Part shown: positions 52,693 to 61,688 of the stretch, piece by piece | Layout of the letters: the number at the start of each line of letters is the position of its first letter | Position numbering within the stretch: the first letter of the stretch is position 1 | DNA from: Comamonadaceae bacterium UBA4962 | GTDB lineage: Bacteria; Pseudomonadota; Gammaproteobacteria; Burkholderiales; Burkholderiaceae_C | Assembly: GCA_002397315.1 (NCBI GenBank) | Contig: DHAE01000008.1 | Coordinates: 87,941-151,940 of the forward strand | Length of the DNA: 64,000 nt | Direction: 5' to 3' | Made by a program: the position numbers and the translations under genes | Notes under the pieces: generated by a model | Told to the model about the DNA's origin: nothing | The model's database searches: none | Seen by the model: only the letters and a program-made list of their open reading frames with translations

Positions 52693-55089
52693 ATGGAGAC
52701 CCCGATCCCCCCGACCCCGAACGCGCGGCGCCTGCCACGCCTGGGCCGCCAGCGCTTCGTGGAAGGTCTGAGCGCGGGCCTGCCCGGCCTCGACGCCGAG
52801 CTCCAGGAATTCACCGCCCAACTCATGGGCCTCACGGCCACGCAGCGCGTGATGCAGGAACGGCGCGATCTGTGGATGCGCTACCAGCAGTTCCACGCGG
52901 CCTGGGTCGCGGGCGCCGTGCGCGCGCTGGGCGATGCGCTGACGTCCCTCGCCAGCACGCGCAGCGCCGCGCTGTCCGCCGGACTGGCCGCGGGCGGTCT
53001 CGAACTGCTGAGCGACGACGTGGTGGAGAACCGGATCCTCGCCTCGCGCATCGGCCTGTCGGTCGCCGAGCAGGCGGGGGCCGCTTTCGACACGGTCCGG
53101 CAGCACATCCAGCACCTGGAGGGCGAAGAGCCCGGCGAACGCGACATCCTGCGCCCCGAGGTGCTTGCGCTGCGGCTGGTGGAGCCGTGGGTCGCCAGCG
53201 GCCTGCTGCGCGCGGACCTGCAGGCTTTGCTGGAGCCGCTGCAGCGCAGCCTCGGCGCGCTGGTGCTCGCGCGCTACCAGGACCTGACCGCCTTCTTCGA
53301 GCAGCAGGGCGTGCGGCCGGACGGCGACCTGCGCTCGCGCGTGCGCCGCACCGGTGGATCGACGGTGCAGGCACCGCTCGGCGGTCCGCTGCCCGGCGCG
53401 GACGGCGCTGCCGGTTCTCCTTCCGCGTCCGGGCCTTCCACCCGCGGGGGACTGCGGTCCGGAGCGCATCCGGCCGCGGGTGCCTTCGGCGCGCCCGGCG
53501 CGGGAGCGGGTTTTTCCGGCACCCAGGCCGCCGGCTACGGCACGCCGCTGGCGCGTGCGCGCCAGCGTGCGCAGGGCGTGATGGGGCAGCTGCACCGATT
53601 GCTCGTGCAGCCCGCCATCGCGGCTTTCGCGGCCTCCGGCGCGGGCCGGGTGCCGGGGGCCGCGCCCGCCACGGCCGAGGCGCCGGCCTCCGCGGCGCTG
53701 CAGCAGGCCCTGGACGAGCAGCAGCTCGAAGCCGACAGCTTCTACCGCAGCAGCGGCGTCGCCACGCTGGTGATGGACTACCACAGCCCCGCGGCCGTCG
53801 TGCAGGTCGTCGGCGCCGTGCGCGAACGTGCCGCGGCATTCAAGGCCAAGGCCTCGACGCCGGGCGAGAAGGCGATCATCGAGGTGGTCGCGCTGATGTT
53901 CCAGAGCATCCTGAGCGAGGACCGCATCCCGCCCGCGATGCGCGTGTGGTTCGCGCGGCTGCAGGTGCCCGTGCTGCGCGTGGCGCTGGCCGAGCCGGAG
54001 TTCTTCAGCGACGTGGCGCACCCGGCCCGCCAGCTCATCGACCGCATGGGCGGCGTGGTGCTGGGATTCGATACCGCCGCCATCCAGGGCAGCGCGCTGG
54101 AGGCCGAGATCCGGCGCGTGGTGCAGGTGATCGAGCAGTACCCCGAAACGGGCCAGCGCGTGTTCCAGCTGGTGCTGGCCGAGTTCGAGACCTTCCTCTC
54201 CCGGTTCCTGACGGCCCCGCAGGCGACGTCGCGCATCGTCACCGTCGCGCAGCAGGTCGAGCAGAAGGAGACGATGGCGATCCAGTACACGATCGAGTTG
54301 CGCAACCTGCTCAAGGACATGCCGGTGCGCGACGAGATCCGCAGCTTTCTCTTCAAGACCTGGGCGGAGGTGCTGGCCCTGTCGGCCGTGCGCAGCGGCG
54401 CCCAGCATGCCGACACGGCCGGCTTCAAGCGCGCGGCGACGGACCTCGTCTGGGCGGCCAGCGCCAAGCCGCAGCGCGCCGAGCGCGCCCAGGTCATCCA
54501 GAGCCTGCCCTCGCTGCTGCAGCGCCTGCGGCAGGGGCTGTCGCTGCTCGGGGTGACCGGTGCCCCCCAGGATGCGCACATCAAGATCCTCACCGATACG
54601 CTCGCCGACGCCTTCCTTTCCAAGACGGCCTCGATCCCGCAGGCGCACATCGACGCGATGGCGCGGCGGCTGGACCACCTCGAGGACTACATGAGCGACG
54701 CCACGCTCGGCGAGATGCCGCTCGATGCCCACTACCTCGAAATGATGCTCGGCATCGACGCGTCTTCCATCCACGTGGCGGCCGACAACGGCACCGCGGT
54801 GGACGACGCGGCGCTGGAATGGGCGCGGGAGCTGCAGCTCGGGGACTGGTTCACGCTCGACCACAACGGCGCATCGGCCCAGGTGCAGTACGCATGGCAC
54901 AGCGAGCGCCGGCAGCTGCACTTCTTCGCGGCGCCGGACGGCACCAGCTACCTGCTGCAGCTGCGCCGCATGGCCACCTATCTGCGGGCCGGGCTGCTGG
55001 TGCCGCAGGAAGAGGAAGCCCTGTCGATGCGCGCCACGCGCGAGGCACTCGCCAAGATCGACGCCAATCCGGAACGGCTGCTGGGGTAG
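52693..55089 (+). CDS. DUF1631 family protein
   Basis: A large 798-residue cytoplasmic protein of the DUF1631 family, common in Betaproteobacteria and Gammaproteobacteria, of unknown function. The N-terminal half (about 1-215) is helical. A low-complexity Pro/Gly/Ala stretch lies near residues 220-290. The conserved core includes VTLVM-type segments such as YHSPAAVVQVVGAV and FLSRFLTAPQATSRIV, and the end (GDWFTLDHNGASAQVQYAWH) resembles a small beta-barrel of the PilZ type. It has its own promoter region (CATAAT near 52677). No neighbour suggests a role. Confidence 0.88.
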   Translation: METPIPPTPNARRLPRLGRQRFVEGLSAGLPGLDAELQEFTAQLMGLTATQRVMQERRDLWMRYQQFHAAWVAGAVRALGDALTSLASTRSAALSAGLAAGGLELLSDDVVENRILASRIGLSVAEQAGAAFDTVRQHIQHLEGEEPGERDILRPEVLALRLVEPWVASGLLRADLQALLEPLQRSLGALVLARYQDLTAFFEQQGVRPDGDLRSRVRRTGGSTVQAPLGGPLPGADGAAGSPSASGPSTRGGLRSGAHPAAGAFGAPGAGAGFSGTQAAGYGTPLARARQRAQGVMGQLHRLLVQPAIAAFAASGAGRVPGAAPATAEAPASAALQQALDEQQLEADSFYRSSGVATLVMDYHSPAAVVQVVGAVRERAAAFKAKASTPGEKAIIEVVALMFQSILSEDRIPPAMRVWFARLQVPVLRVALAEPEFFSDVAHPARQLIDRMGGVVLGFDTAAIQGSALEAEIRRVVQVIEQYPETGQRVFQLVLAEFETFLSRFLTAPQATSRIVTVAQQVEQKETMAIQYTIELRNLLKDMPVRDEIRSFLFKTWAEVLALSAVRSGAQHADTAGFKRAATDLVWAASAKPQRAERAQVIQSLPSLLQRLRQGLSLLGVTGAPQDAHIKILTDTLADAFLSKTASIPQAHIDAMARRLDHLEDYMSDATLGEMPLDAHYLEMMLGIDASSIHVAADNGTAVDDAALEWARELQLGDWFTLDHNGASAQVQYAWHSERRQLHFFAAPDGTSYLLQLRRMATYLRAGLLVPQEEEALSMRATREALAKIDANPERLLG

Positions 55090-55514
55090 CCGCCGCGCCG
55101 GGAGCGGGGCGGCGCAGCCGGCAGGCGCAGCACCGCCGCAGCCAGCGCAGTGCTCGGCTGGACGCCCGCCCTTTGCGATGGGGTGGCTCCGTGGAATTCC
55201 TGGCACTGCCATCCCCTCTTTCTTGCAGTCACCGGTACGGCCTGCCGCATCTCCGGTGAGGAGGCGGAGCCCTGCGGCCGGGGCCGTGCGGATGCTCCGC
55301 CACCAGCACAGTTCCAGGCGTAAGTATTAATTTCGGAAATTCATTGGATTATTTGTTTTTCTGATTTTGTCGATGCGCAGGCGACATGCCGTCATGCGTG
55401 AAACTTATCCTGAACCAGCTCATCCATAGAGCCGGCTACTTCGTTTTTCTCGTGGTTTCTTTCAAGGTGCGGTATTGCGTATGCATGCCGCATTGATCTT
55501 CCTTGGAGATTTGT
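55090..55514. other. Leader and promoter region of halogenase operon
   Basis: This 425-bp gap starts GC-rich and becomes AT-rich from about 55320, with TTAATTTCGGAAATTCATT and several T-runs. That is unlike the rest of the window and fits a horizontally acquired or tightly regulated promoter. I could not pick a convincing -35/-10 pair or a terminator for the upstream DUF1631 gene. Confidence 0.5.
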
Positions 55515-57416
55515 ATGAATACGGAAAGCTCTTCTCGTTCTTCTCTTTCTTCTTCGGGTTCCCACGACTGCGCCGACGTCGTCGTGGTCGGGGCAGGGAT
55601 CGTCGGCCTGACGAATGCGTTGCAGTTCGCCAAACGGGGGCTGAAGGTCACGCTGATCGACCGGGTCTCCATCCGCAAGGACAGTTTCAAGGTGGGCGAA
55701 TCCTTTCTCGTCTTCACCAGCGCGTTCCTGAGAACCGTGGGCGAACTGGATCGCTTCATTTCCGAGGAATCGTTCGTCAAGCTGGGCGTCTGGTTCACGG
55801 TGGGCGCCGAGAGAAAATCCGATTTCTCCCGCACCACCGAATGGGCGGTGAATGCCGATCCACATCCGCCGCATTATCTTTTCGACCTCGCTCCCGACCA
55901 GAAGTGGTTCCGCTGCATGTTTCTCGACATGCAGATCGCCCGGCCGGACGCCGAAGCCGCCATGCGCGAGGCGGTGCGCGCCCACGCCAACATCCGGTTT
56001 CTCGACGACGTGCGTGTCAAGGAGATCGAGCTCTCGGAAGACGACGGCCCGCACCGGGTGCACCTGGACAGCGCCAGCCATCCGGAGCCTCTGCGGGCCT
56101 CCTGGATCATGGACTGCTCGGGCCGCAACCGCGTGCTGGCCCGCAAGCTGGACCACCGCGCCGAGCACCGCGAACTCGATGACGGCTTCCAGACGACGGC
56201 CGCCTGGGGGCAGTTCTCCCACGTGGACGACAGCAAATTCGGCGAGCAGTGGACCGCGCTGCTGCGTTCGGGCCAGCGCACGCCGCGCGATCTCTACACC
56301 GTGCACCTCTGGGGCGTGGGGTACTGGATCTGGGTCATCCGGCTGTCGCAGAACCGGATCAGCGTGGGCGTCACCTTCGACCAGCGCATGGCGCCCCCTG
56401 AGCGCACGCCGCGCGAACAGTTCTGGTCGCTGATCCATCGCCATCCGCTGCTGGACGGCATCATCGGCGAGGAGACGCTGCTGGAGTTCCAGTCCTTCCG
56501 CAACGTGCAGCACTGGACGGACCGCTTCGTCAGCGAGCGCCGCTACGCCATGGCCGGCGATGCGGGCAGCATCATCGACGCCTACTACAGCCAGGGCATC
56601 GCGCTGGCGCTCGTGTCGAGCTGGCACATCGCCAACATCGTCGAGCGTCACGTGAAGACCCGCCGCATGGACCAGGCCTACATCGACCGCGTCAACGAGG
56701 CCACGCGGCAGGACTGGCACATGCTGCGCAACATGGTGCGGGAGAAGTACACGCCGGCCATCGAAGACCCGCGGTTCTTCCTGCTTTCGCACATCCTCGA
56801 CATGGCGATCTTCTGGTGCATGGGCAGCACCCGAGCCAAGCTGACCCGCTGGCTGGTGCAGACCGAAGGGTACGCCGAGCGGGAAACCCCGGAGCTCGCC
56901 CGGCTGCGTGCCCGGGTGGAGCAGCGGCTCTTCTATTCCCGCTCTCCCTATTGGCTGGGCCTGTCGCCGGCCCGCATCGCGTCGATCCAGCGGCATCTGC
57001 AGGCGAAGATCGGCGAGCGGGCCCGCTGGCGGCGGGACAACGGCATCGTGCTGCCGCAGATCACGAGCGTGCTCAGCGTCACCGCTCCGCTGCCGCAGAT
57101 CTGGAAGCTGCCGTTCGCCCGGAAGGGCCGCCCCGTGGACCTCAGCGGGCGCGACCTGGTGCAGCCGGCGGCGCAGCGGCCACCGGGCACCGCCAGCTGG
57201 TTCGACGCGCTGCCGATCTCCGTGAACACGAAGCTCGACTGGGTGATCCGCTTGCGGCCCCTGGGCCTGCTGGGGAGCTTCCTCTTCGGCTACCTCTACG
57301 ATGCGGCGGACACGGGATGGCGCAAGCTGACGATGCGGCTGCGGCCCGGTCGCCGCAGCGCCGGTGTGCTGGCGCACAGCGCCGCAGGCAAGAACGGGAG
57401 CGGCCCCGATGCATAA
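55515..57416 (+). CDS. Flavin-dependent halogenase-like monooxygenase
   Basis: A 633-residue FAD enzyme. The Rossmann motif GAGIVG is at residues 26-31, and KVGESFLVFTSAF (61-63 GES) matches the GES motif of halogenases. WIWVI at residues 271-275 (GYWIWVIRL) is close to the WxWxIP halogenase signature, though Pro is replaced by Arg. GDAGSIIDAYYSQGIALAL near 350 is the second FAD motif. GGAG lies 6 nt before the ATG at 55515. The last 140 residues (about 490-633) are an extra C-terminal region. It overlaps the ATP-grasp gene by 8 bp. It may halogenate or hydroxylate a small or carrier-bound substrate; the altered signature leaves plain oxygenation possible. Confidence 0.8.
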   Translation: MNTESSSRSSLSSSGSHDCADVVVVGAGIVGLTNALQFAKRGLKVTLIDRVSIRKDSFKVGESFLVFTSAFLRTVGELDRFISEESFVKLGVWFTVGAERKSDFSRTTEWAVNADPHPPHYLFDLAPDQKWFRCMFLDMQIARPDAEAAMREAVRAHANIRFLDDVRVKEIELSEDDGPHRVHLDSASHPEPLRASWIMDCSGRNRVLARKLDHRAEHRELDDGFQTTAAWGQFSHVDDSKFGEQWTALLRSGQRTPRDLYTVHLWGVGYWIWVIRLSQNRISVGVTFDQRMAPPERTPREQFWSLIHRHPLLDGIIGEETLLEFQSFRNVQHWTDRFVSERRYAMAGDAGSIIDAYYSQGIALALVSSWHIANIVERHVKTRRMDQAYIDRVNEATRQDWHMLRNMVREKYTPAIEDPRFFLLSHILDMAIFWCMGSTRAKLTRWLVQTEGYAERETPELARLRARVEQRLFYSRSPYWLGLSPARIASIQRHLQAKIGERARWRRDNGIVLPQITSVLSVTAPLPQIWKLPFARKGRPVDLSGRDLVQPAAQRPPGTASWFDALPISVNTKLDWVIRLRPLGLLGSFLFGYLYDAADTGWRKLTMRLRPGRRSAGVLAHSAAGKNGSGPDA

Positions 57417-58419
57417 GGCCATCTATCTCAGCCTCGGTGCGCCGCACCTCGAATACCCGGGCGTGGAGGCCGCCCTGCGTGCCGAAGGCGTCGAAGCCCG
57501 CATGGTCCACATCGACGCGTTCGATGCGCTCGACCTGGAAGACGTGGACCTCGTCAACCTGCGCATGTGCCGCTGGTACCACAAGGACCCGACCTTCCAG
57601 CAGCGGGTGGAGAACGTCCACCGCCGGCTGCAGCAGGCGCGCCGCGGCCCGGTGCCGATGGCCAATCCGCTGCCGCTGGTGATCGACGCGCTCGACAAGG
57701 GCCGCTACCTGCGCAAGCTCGGACAGGACGGCATCGAGCTCATCCCCACCCGCTGGATCGACAAGGGCACGGCCTTCAACCTGTCCCACCTCATGGAGGA
57801 GCAGGGTTGGACCGACGTGGTCGTGAAGCCGACCATTTCCTCGGGTTCGTGGAACACGATCCGCGTGTCGCGCCGCGGCCCGTCCCTGGACGAGCACCAC
57901 TTCGTGCTGGAGGGCGATGCGTTCGTGCGCGAGGGCGACCTTGCCGCCCTCGCGCAGACGCACGACCTGATCGTGCAGCCCTTCCTGCCGTCGGTGCTGG
58001 AGTTCGGCGAGCTGTCGTTCGTCTTCCTGGGCGGGAGGCTCAGCCACACCGTGCGCAAGACCGTGGGCGCTGGCGGCTGGTGGGCGCATGAACGCCTGGG
58101 AGGGTGCAATTTCCGCTGGACGCCGAGCCCGCAGGACGAGGCCTGGGCCGTCCGCGTGAACGACGCGCTCGAACGGCGCTATGGGCCACTGTGGTTCGCG
58201 CGGGTGGATGGCATCCATACCGGAGACGGCCGCATCCAGTTGCTGGAGTGCGAACTCGCCATCCCGCGCCTGCTGCTGCAGGAGGGGCAGGCGTTCGGGA
58301 CGTATGCGCGGGTCATCGCGGAAGGCATCCGCAGGGTGAAGGCGCTGGGCGAAACACGTGCCGTACCCGGAGTTCCGGCGGTCGCGGTGCCTGCCGTTGC
58401 GGGGGCCGCTGTAGCGTGA
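57409..58419 (+). CDS. ATP-grasp ligase (RimK/DcsG-like)
   Basis: A 336-residue ATP-grasp protein, an enzyme class that forms amide or ester bonds via acyl-phosphates. The glycine-rich ATP loop region is VVVKPTISSGSWNTIRVS (about residues 141-158). FGELSFVFLGGRLSHTVRKT follows, and the C-terminal LLECELAIPRLLL has the metal-binding acidic residues seen in DcsG/RimK-like ligases. It starts inside the end of the halogenase gene (8-bp overlap), so the two products are made together and probably act in one pathway. The Ala/Val/Pro-rich end is low complexity. Substrates are unknown; no carrier protein, peptide synthetase or polyketide synthase is near. Confidence 0.8.
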   Translation: MHKAIYLSLGAPHLEYPGVEAALRAEGVEARMVHIDAFDALDLEDVDLVNLRMCRWYHKDPTFQQRVENVHRRLQQARRGPVPMANPLPLVIDALDKGRYLRKLGQDGIELIPTRWIDKGTAFNLSHLMEEQGWTDVVVKPTISSGSWNTIRVSRRGPSLDEHHFVLEGDAFVREGDLAALAQTHDLIVQPFLPSVLEFGELSFVFLGGRLSHTVRKTVGAGGWWAHERLGGCNFRWTPSPQDEAWAVRVNDALERRYGPLWFARVDGIHTGDGRIQLLECELAIPRLLLQEGQAFGTYARVIAEGIRRVKALGETRAVPGVPAVAVPAVAGAAVA

Positions 58420-58587
58420 CGTGGTGAGGGGGAATGAGATGAGATGGGGTGGGGTGGGAGTGAGTGCGGATCCGCCGGTGCTTGCAGGCTGGCGGGTCCG
58501 CGCGCTTTGCGCAGGAGAACCCCGGTCCCGGCCTTTTCGCAGGCGCCTGCACGCCTGACACCTGCAGCTTGTGGTGGCCGCTCCGCG

Positions 58588-59064
58588 TCAGCCGTCTTCC
58601 GGCATGTCGTCGTCCGTGTCCACCCGTCCGTTCACGACACGCCGCACCACGTCGCCCGGAAAGCCGCGCGCTGCCAGGAAGCGCATCTGGCGCGCCCGCT
58701 CCTGCGGCGTGGCCGGCGGGCTGCCGAAGCGCTGGCGCCAGACGGCCAGGGCGCGTGCCGCTTCGCTGCCGCGCAGGCGCTCGGCCGTCTCGCGCACGAG
58801 CGCGTCGTCCAGGCCCTTGGCGCGCAGCTCCTGCACCACGCGCTGCGTGCCCAGGCGTGCCGCGCGGCGGTGCACCACGGATTCGGCCACGCGGCCGGCG
58901 TTGATGAAGTCCTTGGCCTGGAGTTCGTCCAGCACCGCGCGCAGGTCGTCGCCTTCCTGCACGTGGCGCGCGAGCTTGGCCTCGAGTTCGGGGCGCGAGT
59001 GCTCGCGCTGCGCCAGCAGGCGCAGCGCGCGGCCCTTGAGCGAGAGCGTGGAGTTGTTTCGCAT
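58588..59064 (-). CDS. recX: RecX regulatory protein
   Basis: RecX is a 158-residue modulator that caps and inhibits RecA filaments. It contains KGRALRLLAQREHSRPELEA and LQAKDFINAGRVAESVVH, the three-helix repeats of the family. I took the ATG at 59064; the frame extends further upstream without RecX sequence. It lies 73 bp downstream of recA on the same strand, the usual arrangement, so both are controlled by the LexA box upstream of recA. Confidence 0.93.
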   Translation of the reverse strand: MRNNSTLSLKGRALRLLAQREHSRPELEAKLARHVQEGDDLRAVLDELQAKDFINAGRVAESVVHRRAARLGTQRVVQELRAKGLDDALVRETAERLRGSEAARALAVWRQRFGSPPATPQERARQMRFLAARGFPGDVVRRVVNGRVDTDDDMPEDG

Positions 59065-59137
59065 GGGTGCGTGGAAGCGGAAGCAAAAGCGCCGGCCGGC
59101 CGCATGCGCGGCCGGCCGGCGCCCTGGCGGCCCGACG

Positions 59138-60214
59138 TCAGGCGTCGTCGCCGGTGCCGGCGGCGGCCGCGGCCGGGGCGCTGCCCGGCGGCAGCAGCGA
59201 AACACCCAGGCCTTCGCGCACGCGGTTCTCGATCTCGCGGGCGAGGTCGGCGTTCTCGCGCAGGAACTCCCGCGCGTTGTCGCGGCCCTGGCCGATCTTC
59301 TCGCCGTTGTAGGCGTACCAGGCGCCGCTCTTGTCGATGATGCGCGCGTTCACGCCCATGTCGATGATCTCGCCCTCGCGGCTGATGCCCTCGCCGAAGA
59401 GGATGTCGAACTCGGCCGTCTTGAAGGGCGGGCTCACCTTGTTCTTCACCACCTTCACCTTGGTTTCGTTGCCGATGGCCTCGTCGCCCTTCTTGATAGT
59501 GCCGGTGCGGCGGATGTCCAGGCGCACGGAGGCGTAGAACTTCAGCGCATTGCCGCCGGTGGTCGTTTCGGGGCTGCCGAACATCACGCCGATCTTCATG
59601 CGGATCTGGTTGATGAAGATGACCATGCAGTTGGTCTTCTTGATCGTGGCGGTGAGCTTGCGCAGCGCCTGGCTCATGAGGCGGGCCTGCAGGCCGGGCA
59701 GCGCGTCACCCATTTCGCCTTCGATTTCGGCCTTGGGGGTCAGGGCGGCGACCGAGTCGATGACGATGAGGTCCACGGCGCCGGAGCGCACGAGGCTGTC
59801 CACGATCTCCAGGGCCTGTTCGCCGGTGTCGGGCTGGCTGATGAGCAGGTCGGGCACGTGCACGCCGAGCTTCTGGGCGTACTGGATGTCGAGCGCGTGC
59901 TCGGCATCGACGAAGGCGCAGGTGCCGTTCTGCTTCTGCATCTCGGCGATGACCTGCAGCGTGAGCGTGGTCTTGCCGGAGGATTCCGGGCCGTAGATCT
60001 CGATCACGCGGCCGCGCGGCAGGCCGCCCACGCCGAGTGCGACGTCCAGGCCCAGCGAGCCGGTGGACACCACCTGGATGTCCTCGATGGCTTCGCCTTC
60101 GCCCAGGCGCATGATGGTGCCCTTGCCGAACTGCTTTTCGATCTGGGCGAGGGCCGCCTGCAGGGCCTTGGCCTTTTCGCTGTTGGCGGCGTTGTTCTTG
60201 ACGGGTGCGTCCAT
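59138..60214 (-). CDS. recA: Recombinase A
   Basis: RecA forms nucleoprotein filaments for homologous recombination and triggers LexA self-cleavage. The 358-residue protein has the Walker A motif GPESSGKTT, the Walker B strand LIVIDSVAAL, loop L1 (EMGDALPGLQARLMSQALRK) and loop L2 (INQIRMKIGVMFGSPETTTG). CAGGAGCTCTCC precedes the ATG at 60214, and a canonical LexA box lies 62 bp upstream. It is followed by recX. Confidence 0.98.
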   Translation of the reverse strand: MDAPVKNNAANSEKAKALQAALAQIEKQFGKGTIMRLGEGEAIEDIQVVSTGSLGLDVALGVGGLPRGRVIEIYGPESSGKTTLTLQVIAEMQKQNGTCAFVDAEHALDIQYAQKLGVHVPDLLISQPDTGEQALEIVDSLVRSGAVDLIVIDSVAALTPKAEIEGEMGDALPGLQARLMSQALRKLTATIKKTNCMVIFINQIRMKIGVMFGSPETTTGGNALKFYASVRLDIRRTGTIKKGDEAIGNETKVKVVKNKVSPPFKTAEFDILFGEGISREGEIIDMGVNARIIDKSGAWYAYNGEKIGQGRDNAREFLRENADLAREIENRVREGLGVSLLPPGSAPAAAAAGTGDDA

Positions 60215-60276
60215 GGAGAGCTCCTGATAGAGGAAAAACGAAGGAAGAAAGCCGGATGAGGAACCGCCGTCGGTGG

Positions 60277-60309
60277 CTGTTTTCAATCACAGGCTGGATG
60301 CTTGATCAG
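60277..60309. promoter_or_regulatory. LexA box of recA and adjacent second half-site palindrome
   Basis: CTGTTTTCAATCACAG (60277-60292) fits the LexA consensus CTGT-N8-ACAG perfectly. One base further, CTGGATGCTTGATCAG (60294-60309) fits the looser CTG-N10-CAG. They lie 62 bp upstream of recA, where SOS repression is expected. The second site may be chance or may give cooperative binding. Confidence 0.85.
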
Positions 60310-60313
60310 TAGT

Positions 60314-60328
60314 GTATGGGCGCCATAC
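60314..60328. promoter_or_regulatory. Inverted repeat in recA-marR divergent promoter region
   Basis: GTATGG-GCG-CCATAC is a perfect 6-3-6 palindrome, 47 bp before the MarR start and 99 bp before recA. A direct repeat TTGATCAGT flanks it (60302-60310 and 60348-60356). Such symmetric sites upstream of marR genes are often operators of the MarR protein itself. Confidence 0.5.
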
Positions 60329-60375
60329 TTCGCAAACAATGCCTCTTTTGATCAGTTTGCCTGACAATTCGCACC

Positions 60376-60900
60376 ATGCCCTCCACGCCCTTCCCGCAGC
60401 CTCTGTCGGCCAGCCTGGCCACCCGCGACGACGCCTGGCGGCTCACCCACCTGGGCCGGCTGCTCGGCCATGCGATGCGCCGCTTCGACGCCCGCGTGCT
60501 GGAGCTGATGGCGCACGACGTGCACGTGCCGCTGGCGCTGTCGCACCTGGCCGCGCGCGACCAGGTGAGCGCGGCGCACATCCACATCACCCGGCACCTG
60601 TCCCTGCAGGGGGACCGCCTCACCGACCTGGCCGCGCGCGCCGGCATGGCCAAGCAGTCGATGGCCGCGCTGGTCGAGCAGTGCGAGGCCTGGGGGCTGG
60701 TGGTGCGGGAGCCCGACCCGCACGATGCCCGCTCCCGGCGCGTGCGCTTCACGGAGACGGGCCTCGCCTGGCTGCAGGCGTTCCGCGACGCGGTCGCGCA
60801 GGCGGAGTCGGAATTCCGTGCCGAGGTGGGCGACGAAGTGGCTGCCGTCGTCGCGCTCGGGCTGGAGGCCTATGCGGGTGGCGACTGGGGGCGGGGCTGA
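60376..60900 (+). CDS. MarR family transcriptional regulator
   Basis: A 174-residue winged helix-turn-helix regulator. The DNA-binding part reads LTDLAARAGMAKQSMAALVEQCEAWGLVVREPDPHDARSR in pieces, with the wing DARSRRVRFT. The N-terminal helices (RLTHLGRLLGHAMRRFDARV) form the dimer. It is divergent from recA, and the inverted repeat at 60314-60328 is a plausible operator. A two-component system follows after 88 bp. The ligand is unknown. Confidence 0.9.
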   Translation: MPSTPFPQPLSASLATRDDAWRLTHLGRLLGHAMRRFDARVLELMAHDVHVPLALSHLAARDQVSAAHIHITRHLSLQGDRLTDLAARAGMAKQSMAALVEQCEAWGLVVREPDPHDARSRRVRFTETGLAWLQAFRDAVAQAESEFRAEVGDEVAAVVALGLEAYAGGDWGRG

Positions 60901-60988
60901 ACGCAGCAGGGGCCTCGCGGTCCTAGAATCGACGCCAGAAGGGTTCCGTGAGCCGTTCCCCATACTGAAAACGCCAGGAGACAACCCC

Positions 60989-61672
<684 letters not shown>

Positions 61673-61688
61673 TGCACGGACGGCGGCC

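Noticed and set aside
58420..58475. G-rich run after the ATP-grasp gene as a G-quadruplex
   Set aside because: It has four G-tracts, but the first loop is about 13 nt long, so a stable quadruplex is doubtful and there is no sign of function.
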